From Sclerodactyla briareus (lineage: Eukaryota > Echinodermata > Holothuroidea > Dendrochirotida > Sclerodactylidae), in the NCBI GenBank assembly GCA_026419785.1, contig JAODTK010005568.1, positions 62,001-126,000 of the forward strand: DNA of 64,000 bases, written 5' to 3'. Position 1 is the stretch's first letter. Each line of letters begins with the position of its first letter. The position numbers were made by a program, and so were the translations under genes. Positions 55,758-64,000 of this stretch are shown here, piece after piece. The notes below the pieces were generated by a model, which worked only from the letters and a program-made list of their open reading frames with translations, did no database searches and was not told the origin of the DNA.

Positions 55758-58562
55758 TCCGTTTTTTTGCCCGTCTGCGCGTCAGGACCGCTTTGTTTAC
55801 AGTCGTGGACGCTAAAAACCACAACAATCGCCCCTCGCCAGGGCTTCCAAGTCTTCCTGCTCGGACGCACAGGAATTTTATGGTCAGATTTTTTTTATAT
55901 TTTCAGTGAAAATTTGACTGCTGGTTTTTCCAACCTCCTTTGTAGTGCAAATAAATGTCCTAAACCCAAGCCACAACAACGTTGCAAATCAGGACTAGGA
56001 CAAGTGCTAACTTACTGCTTAGTGCTAGCTTCATTGAGTTGCTAGACTGTTTGTTTCACCGTAACGTAGGCAGATTATTCGCTTTACTTGCTAACTTTGA
56101 CAAGGGGATGGGAGAATTTCTTTTTCTTATCCTTTTTTGATGGTCACAGCGCAGATTCTCAAGCTAATAATATTTGGCAGTCTAGGCCAAATTCTGTCAT
56201 GATGTTTTGGGGACTGGTTAGGCTATGTTTTACCCATATGCTTTTGTGTACTGAGTATAACCTAGCCTGAACATAGTCTCTTACCCAGCTATCGACTGTT
56301 GAGGGCAGGCTACTTTGTCATTAGAGTTTTTACAGCTACTCCACTACTTTACCTGCAAGTGCCGAAATGTACAAGGGATTTTCTGCTATTTTGTACACCA
56401 ACTCCAGATTGCTTAAATATGTTAGGTTCCTGTGGTTCTAGTCATTATCACAGGCTTGGGACTGGGCCTAGCTCAGTGCTCGAAAAATATTTCGAAATTT
56501 AGTAGCCTCGTGCTCCCAAGTGCTGAATCTGTGCCCGAAAGGCCGCCTGGGTGTCCATAATTTCCCGGTGTTTAAATGTTACGTTTAGCCAAAAAAAAAA
56601 AAAAAAAACCTGAACCGAACTCTCCTTGAACAGGACTGTGGTTAAGCCGCTACAACTCACCTCATGGAGGTTTGTGCGTAACTTCCACAATGCTATCTCC
56701 TTCGATCTTTCCCCATCATCTCTGCCACGTTTCCTGCCCCGCGAGAAAACTTTGCTAGTGTTGCGCAGTACCTATAATTTTTGGAACCGGTATTACTGAT
56801 GCCCTTGCACCAACTATGGTATCGCCCTTTGGCGAAATAATGCGCGCTTCGTTTAATATTACCCGGCATACTTGCAGTCTCCCTGTATGGGACTTCTATT
56901 TCACAATCACTTCTTTTATACAGTCTGGGCTTTTTAGGTCAAAGCTCGCCCTTAAATTTATTATTCTTGTATAATAAATGGTTGTATTCTGTTCTTCGTT
57001 TTGTATCGATAGAATTTAAGGACACGTGCGTATGGCAATCAGCACATGCATGCGACCACGTGTCATGCTGTTACGAGGCTGAATTACATGTACTAACTTC
57101 TTCCATACGTTTAATTGTAAGCCCCGCCGCCCTGCACAAACTGTCGCTAGTGCATTCCAGTAGCCCTAACGTTTGTGTGCTATTTTAGCTAGAAACTGAA
57201 GCAAGGCACAGTCCTAGATTCAGCCCTAACAGGCCACCAGATCTGCACTACCTTTAATGATAATTATTTTTTTTCCACCAATTGCCTAATTATTCCATTA
57301 CTTCATTCTTAGCATTGTAGGCCAACGCGAATTACATTGCAGCATCGCGGATCGAGGTGGATCGCCGATCGCTAATAATTCCAGCCTTAACTCACAGAGT
57401 CATGTTAGAAACTCCCATAGATTTTGATTTTGTGCGATAAAAAGTTTTGCCGTCGGCGGCCTGTACCAAGTCAATAGGGTGCCGACCTGTATTTTTTGTA
57501 ACCACTGTACCTTATCAGCGGGAATCGTGTCAGAATGCTAGTGAACAGTAGTATGGTGATGACCGTGGTTTCAAACCAGGGCTATGTCTTGAACCTAGTT
57601 AACCAATCATTGGGTGAGTGAGCAAGCAAAACAATAGCTTTTGCATGCAGTTTTATATCATTGACGTTACCATACACACAGCTGGCTATGTCCGCGGCGG
57701 CTTGGATATTCGCAAATAATGCATTACACATCTCGCCACACACGTGGGGCAGTTTTATCATTTTTAACAGGTTCGTATTGAGCTCGATTACGACGCTGCG
57801 GGGGCTTGGATGGGCGGAAAAATACCATAATTTATTAGTATTACGTTTTGGCTTGTTTGGCTATATAATATTGGGCTCCGTACACTGTACCTTTTAACTT
57901 TCCAGGGCTACAGATTGCGGTATCGACAGGCATTTCGCACTGAAATCCATTAGCCCGAGGGCACGCGCAATGCCCCCGGGCTAACCGGCGCATAGGATTT
58001 TTTGAACACGGGCCCTAGCTAATATCAGGGTGTTTGCCACTATGCCCTCTAGCTCACTCTAGTTTTTTGTTTGTTACTGACATCGGTATGAGAGCGATAA
58101 CATTTAAAGCATGAGGCCTTAAGACAAGATTGGGGGCGTACCTTAAGCTCGTCTAGAATCTAATGATTGATATTCTGTAAAGAGAACTTCCCGCTGACTG
58201 TCAGTTGTCATTAAACAGAGCAACATCACATACAGGCGCGTACAGGTGGTACCTAATGTAGCTCCGCTACACCATGTGCTCAAATCATTAATTTGAACAC
58301 TCTCACCGATGGTTGACCGAGACCTTTTTTTCGAATTAGAGTATTGAGGTGCAGTAAGATTGGTGTGGTCTCATTCCCTTCAGCTTACTGCCGCTGATTC
58401 TTGAAAGCCTCTTTTGCGTAAATTGTTAGTGGTGATGGTAGCCTTAAGATTATGGGTGCAACTTGGTGGCACTTCTGCTTAATTCGTTGGGATTGGGATA
58501 CGTCCCATCTGATTGTGGGCATTGGCGCGCGCGAACGGAGAGGCATGGGGGGGGGGGGGGGG
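55758..58562. other. Interval between the direct repeats, no supported gene
   Basis: Poly-A run near 56590-56608 (18 A), 'cccccgggct' palindromic sequence near 57976. No domain recognised on either strand. Confidence 0.3.
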
Positions 58563-59500
58563 CTTATCATTATGTCCCTCCCCTAACACCATGCCCAATT
58601 TATCACCCTGTACTATACTACCCCTGCTACCACCTATTAACCCCAGCACTCACTTTTTGTCTCTCTTTCACCATGCTTCCTCTCTGCTAAGAGAATTCCA
58701 TCAATAGTTTGCTGTCACCCTAATATTTGTGTCTTCCTCAGACCCCACCATACCCACCTCGGCCCTGTACTGCCCCTGCCACCACCTATGGCCCAGTGAC
58801 TTCCCTATTTCCTCTCCTCTCTCTTCAGCCGTGCTCATATCCCTCATGCCTCATTTCTGGGAGAGAGGCCCATCAATACTGTCATCTTCACTTGCATCTC
58901 CCTCAAGTGGTAGCTGACAAAACATTGGAAAGTTGAATGACAGGTACTTTTTTCCAGTCTGGAATGACTTCGCAGATGGTCTTTTCATGGCCGCTTCTCG
59001 AGGGGTGCCCCTGAATTTGAGGGATTGGTTCCAGAGGCAGGAAGGTCCAAATCATTTTTTGCAGGCGGACAAATGAATGGGGAGTAAACTTTTTGAATGA
59101 GAATCTTTCAACTACACTACGCAGCAGCGTAGGGAGCATGGGCCAGTTAGCAGGCTCTGCATACTCTGGGCATACATTTACTGGTTCATTAGTTAGCATT
59201 TAGCCGAATGCTGAGTCACTTCAATCTTGGCTGAAATATTTTTTTAACCCGTTCCGGTATGCACCCATCTGACCATCCATAACGTAGGCACTGCACCTAC
59301 CTGCCTGAGTTCATTGGTTTTTGGAAAACTCTGTACAACTAAAAAAAAGAACGTGTAGGCATTTAACTGGCCCACGTTATATCCGCATCCCCTCTCCCCC
59401 ATCCCCGCTTTGAGCAATCATTGGGAAAATTAATCTAACATCCCATAAAGAAGATGGTCAGTCATTTCGGACTCATCAAGTTTTACAGGGGCGGACAATA
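58563..59500. repeat. Direct repeat pair, copy 2 (about 0.94 kb)
   Basis: Second copy of 54913-55757, about 90 bases longer through small insertions, preceded by a G run at 58549-58562. The minus-strand frame 58903-59199 reads NVCPEYAEPANWPMLPTLLR and EVIPDWKKVPVIQLSN. Copy 1 gives FPDWKKYLSLNYS at the matching place. Confidence 0.8.
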
Positions 59501-61499
59501 CATGTGGGCACCAAGTTTCAGATCAATCGGATAAAGTGGGGCTAAAGGGTTATTGGCGTTAACGCCTGCGAAGTTGTTTGAATGGTGGCCAGGTAGAACT
59601 CAATAGTTCAGTGTTATTCATCACCACCACACTCGCCCCTCTTAGAGACCTAGGATAAAAATAATAGAATAACCCGAGTGAATACAATGCAGCTTTGTTA
59701 TCCGGAACTCTGTTTGCTTTAATGCACTTAGGAAGAATAATACATACAAAACCCTTTCCTTTTGTCCCGAAATATATCCAACTTTGGTCCAAAACAACTG
59801 ACCATGGTTTCTTCTATCTTGGCGAAATGGTGTCGTGAGTTCTACCTTCATCCATTGAACAGGTTTGAAGGGGTACCAGGGCAAGGGGCAATGTTATTCG
59901 CAGACTTTTGCAATTTACATTGACCACGGAAACTAAGTTTGTCAACCTCCATCAAATGAAGATGGCCACAAAGTCATTCTCACAGCAATGGCCCGGCAAA
60001 TGTGTACCCCTCCATGCCTTTGATTGACCCTTGACCTTCAGCATGGTCAATATGTCCCAAGGTTGATGATGTCATGTCCCAAATTTAGAGCCCACAATCG
60101 CCGTCAAGAATGATTGCTTGGTGCCTATAATAAATATTTCGCATACATTTCAACAGTTTAACTTCATTGACACTATCTACAAAACAAAACTGTTATGACA
60201 TTTTGGCAGCCAAAATGTGGGCACCACTTAAAGGCAGCACCACCCAAGCAACATTTACTATATACATGGTTCCAAGCAAACCTTAATGGGCACTCTGTAT
60301 GGAGGAATCATTTGAAACACAATGGCCTATTGTCCCCCTTAGATTATCTTTGACCTTGACCTTTCTGAGGTCAAAATTGTGACAATGTGCATGAATCGTC
60401 CCATCCCTCCATCATTACCTCAATGCACACAGGGATGAATGGAAAAGGCTTCGATGAAGTAGTCGGGTATTGGGATTCCACTGATCATCCATTGGGATGA
60501 TGCGGAGATGGCTGTCCCAGAAGTTGAGATTGGTTAGCCTACAAAACCTATCTCCATGTCATCAACTACTTGTTAGTGTTCTTCAATGTAGGCATCCTAG
60601 CCGATTCCATGTGGTTAATGCGGAATAGGCCATATCCCAACTAATTTACATGAGGGTGTAGATATGCGAGATGCAATCAGGCACTCCCAATTTTACCAAT
60701 TGATGTCTATACCCAGTTGTCTGTATGATGACAGATGCTTGCTGTAGTTTCTAATGACTAACTTCGGGGGTCTGAATAAGATAACAAGAAAAGCCAAAGA
60801 TAGGGACAGCGTGTGACTCTAAATGACCATATTGCGATGGTGTGATTGTGTGTTTGGTAGTCGCATGCGCGAAGGGATAAAAATAGTTGCGGGATCTTTG
60901 AGCGCGGTGACAATTAATCATAAATCTCAGTGATAACCCACTGCGAGGTTGGTTGGCCTGCATATAACGTTGTTAAGGTGTCAGAGCTTATGGCGTCCTG
61001 TTTGAAAGACATGTCGATGTCTAATACAAGGAATCGAGCGAACTAGCGGACAACTATACATATAACATTAGGCCGGGTTGTGAATAGCCGATAAATAGCT
61101 GGGGGGCTGATTTACTACAGAGGACCCCCTATCAAACTTCATGGAAGATGACACAGACAGTAGAATGCTGTTGAGGGACAGAACAGTTCACATTTCAAAA
61201 AATAAAATAACTGACTATACCTTGCTGACCTAAATAAAAGCAGCGTATACTCACGTGACAAGAGTGCCAATGGCACGTCTCTGATGCGGCCGATATAATA
61301 GTACTGAAGTATGCTATCACAAGTAAATGTGTTGTTTTGTGGCATTCCAATCGGATCATATCAGATTTCTGTATTGAACAGGTCATACTCCTTGAATCAT
61401 AACCGTTTAAAAAAAAAATCTAATAGACTGTTTTGGTTCCACACTTAGTTATATTTATGTAAAGAAGAAGAGAACACTGTGTCAACCACAACCTGGGAT
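59501..61499. other. Interval with scattered 'tgaccttgacctt' repeat pieces
   Basis: Pieces at 60025-60075 and 60340-60375 resemble the GATA-tailed family. No gene recognised. Confidence 0.35.
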
Positions 61500-62150
61500 A
61501 ATGGATTTGTTTGCAAGAAGGCCTTTTGGACAAAATTCACCCCTAGATTGACCTTTGACCTCAAAATTATGATAATAAAGACAAATATCATGATCATTTC
61601 AATTGTGGGAAGAAGAAGCGTTTTGACGTTTGATTTTCCCAAAAATGACCTTTTTTTTGCAAAATGGCCTGAAATTGACGCCAAGACGTCACATTCCTGA
61701 AAAACCTGTATGTACCATTGGTCAATGATCAATGACCAGGCTACCATGATCATTTCCAATTCAATCTGTGGGAGAAGAAGAGTTTCGACTGTTTGACCCA
61801 AAATGGACCTTTTGGCCAAAATGACCTCTGACCTCAAATTCCCGAACACCCTAACTATGTACCATTGGTCCACCGATAATACTGGCCAAGTTCCATGAAA
61901 CATCCGATTTTAATGTAGGAGGAAACGCAATTGGCCGTTTTCGCAAAATGGCCCGACAATTGCAACCCTGGATGACCTTTGACCTCAACTTCATGAACAC
62001 CAGATGCTTCTCCAATCAGTGATCAATGTGACCAAGTTTCATCATGATTGACCACACATGAAGGAAGTAGCAATTGAATGAATTGTAGACAAGACAGACA
62101 GATAGACACTGTGATAGGCTGAGTTTTTGGGAAAAGGAGGGGGGGGGGTA
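61500..62150 (+). repeat. GACA-tailed repeat family with 150-170 bp units, copy 3
   Basis: About four units. Marks 'gtgggaagaagaagcg', 'gtgggagaagaagagt' and 'gtaggaggaaacgc' at 61606, 61768 and 61915; each followed by 'aaaatgaccttt', 'tgacctcaaattcc' and 'tatgtaccattggtc'. It ends with 'gacagacagatagacactg' and 'ataggctgagtt', like the tails at 35905 and 51950. Confidence 0.75.
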
Positions 62151-62459
62151 GGATGAAGGTCCCAGGCCCATACTTTTTAAACGAACATACAAATGCATCT
62201 CGGCTGCAGTGCTGTTGTCTAATAATTCTGAGAAAAACAGACAGCATAAATGTTCTCAAAACTGGGCTAATATACTGGCTGAATATACCCGCTGAAAAAT
62301 ACATTCAATCGCAAATGTGATAGCACTGCATTATGGTAGCTGAACAGCAATTCAGACAAAAATTTCTATAAATCACCCCCACTCTGTAAGATTCCCCCCC
62401 CCCCCCCCAATTTGTTGCCAAAGGGGGGAAGTCCCCCACAAAATATAGATCATAGGGCC

Positions 62460-63480
62460 AACATGTCCTATACTCTCAGAAGGAATAAGGCTACACACTT
62501 AATTTCACCTCGATCAGACCACCATTCTTGGACTTGTGTTTACAAAGTTCTCAGACTTTTAACTCTGCTGACCTAGATTACCTTTGAGGTGACCCCAAGA
62601 CAATAGGGTCATTTCTCATGATGAGGAAACAAAATCAGTAGAGCTTCATCTAGCCAGGTGGGGTCCCCCGAGTTATCGTGTTACAAACCAAAAAATTGGC
62701 AAAATATGGCTCTTGGCACAAATTTCTATTCTCGGACAAAAACTGACCCATGACCATAAACCAAATAACAACAGGGTTCCGGTACTCTCCATGGAAAAAG
62801 CTACACACCAATTTCTTACCTAATAAGACCAACAATTATGGAATTATTGTGTTCACAAGGATTCTCCGGACTGACCTCGGTAGACCTCAGATTACACCTC
62901 TGAGGTGATCCAAAACGATGAGGGGTCATGTACTCATATGGGGAACATCACAAACCAAGGTCTGAGTTCAATAGATCCAGTGTGGTCGAATTATGTGTTA
63001 CAAGCCAAATTGGCCGAATATGGATTTTTCGCAAATTTGCTATTTCCGACAAACTTCACCCCGACTGAAACCAGAATACACTAGGGTTCCTGTAATCTCC
63101 ATAAGAAAATCTACACACCAAATTTAAACTTGATCTGACAACCATATGGACTTAGCGTGTCTGCCAGCATTTTCCGACTTTGACCTCTGTGAAAATCAGT
63201 GACCTTTGACAATGACCAAAAGCGATAGGGGCATAGACTCTCAGGGGGAACAACATACCAATATACGCTTCATCCATCCAGTGGGGTCGAGGTAGTACAT
63301 GTTTACAAGCCAAAATAAATTGGCCAAATCATCTACTTTTTTCACCAAAATTTTCCCCTGACTTGAACAGAAACAGTAGAGTTAAGCATTCTTGTACTCC
63401 CCAGGAAAGCTATAACATAAAATTCATGTAATCATCAGGGGAAAACACATACCAAGTACGAGATTTCATCCATCAGGAAG
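62460..63480 (+). repeat. Internally tandem element, about 300-bp units, array 3
   Basis: Units near 62577, 62893 and 63195 with 'ccaagacaatagggtc'-type sequence, 'actctccat.agaa', 'ccaaattggccgaatatgga' and 'cgcaaatttgctatt'. More diverged than arrays 1 and 2. A C run lies just upstream (62394-62409). The head seen at 19945 is not found. Confidence 0.7.
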
Positions 63481-64000
63481 GCCGCGAATTAAACAAGTTG
63501 GGAAGGGGCAAGGCAAGTTTTCTGAGGGCAATGCAAAAATTTGCCTTCGGTGCACATTCAAAAATGCAGGACCCAACGGCAATTTAGAACAATTTTTAGG
63601 GCAGCAAGGCATCTGAAAAAAAAGACAAGGGCAAGAAGGCCAAATGTGAAATTACCGCTAACTGTTTTATGGTGACCGTGTACTCTCTCATCCTTACACG
63701 TAACGTATAAGCCCGAGCTACAGTGTATTTTTATCGGTAGGGCGATTTCCGCTCGATTTGACAATGATTTTTCAAATCGTAATTAATTTACTTCTAGATA
63801 CTAAAATGAGGATCGTTTTTTATCTTTTCCATGAAAAAACAAATGTAGCTTTCTGGCAATATCATCATTCACGCGTATCATGTAGGCCTATGATTATTGC
63901 ATTAGAATGTGATGTGAAAAGTTTGTCGCGGCGAAGGAACTCTCGAGCACTAAAATCAGAACCGTATCACCTCAAATCCACACACCACACATTTACGAAC
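63481..64000. other. Terminal interval without supported gene
   Basis: 'gggcaagg' and 'gggcaagaag' repeats near 63505-63640. Nothing else recognised. Confidence 0.3.

Overview
The window is eukaryotic and dominated by repeats. There is no operon structure, no rRNA, no intact tRNA and no CRISPR array. The tandem 'gacctctgacctgacccc' and 'tgacctttgacctt' repeats, a Tx1-clade LINE, a hAT fragment and widely spaced exon-like ORFs suggest a marine invertebrate, perhaps a deuterostome. Species is not resolvable from sequence alone, and this placement is an inference.

Left part (1-39.1 kb): a graveyard of one non-LTR retrotransposon family, Tx1 clade of the L1 superfamily. At least eleven ORF1 fragments (zinc knuckles, acidic linker, terminal C2H2-like finger) and about five ORF2 fragments (APE endonuclease, reverse transcriptase, C-terminal zinc region) are all on the + strand. 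Five copies retain a leader whose start matches the 5' end of U2 snRNA. It is followed 81-90 nt later by a splice-donor-like CAG|GTGAGT (exact or near), then CGATAT-rich sequence, then ORF1. Every copy is broken by frameshifts and stops. Two ORF1 subfamilies can be told apart (A and B), and one copy carries a 280-290 bp internal tandem duplication.

Middle and right (39-64 kb): a hAT transposase end (39.5 kb), a 24-bp minisatellite of about 46 units (42.3-43.4 kb), and several dispersed families built of internal tandem units. These are about 300 bp units (three arrays), 440-456 bp units (34.6-35.9 kb), 150-170 bp units with a GATA/GACA tail, and a 0.85-0.95 kb pair of direct repeats at 54.9 and 58.6 kb.

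Host genes: on the minus strand, six ORF segments at 52.9, 44.4, 41.4, 40.4, 29.2 and 8.9 kb have protein-like composition. Most have plausible splice signals, and the last ends in a stop codon. They could be exons of one large minus-strand gene whose introns hold the antisense retrotransposon cluster. Two adjoining segments (41.4 and 40.4 kb) join in phase. I do not recognise the protein, and the single-gene model is an inference.

Caution: one-base frameshifts inside well-conserved motifs are so frequent that both real decay and noisy consensus sequence are possible.
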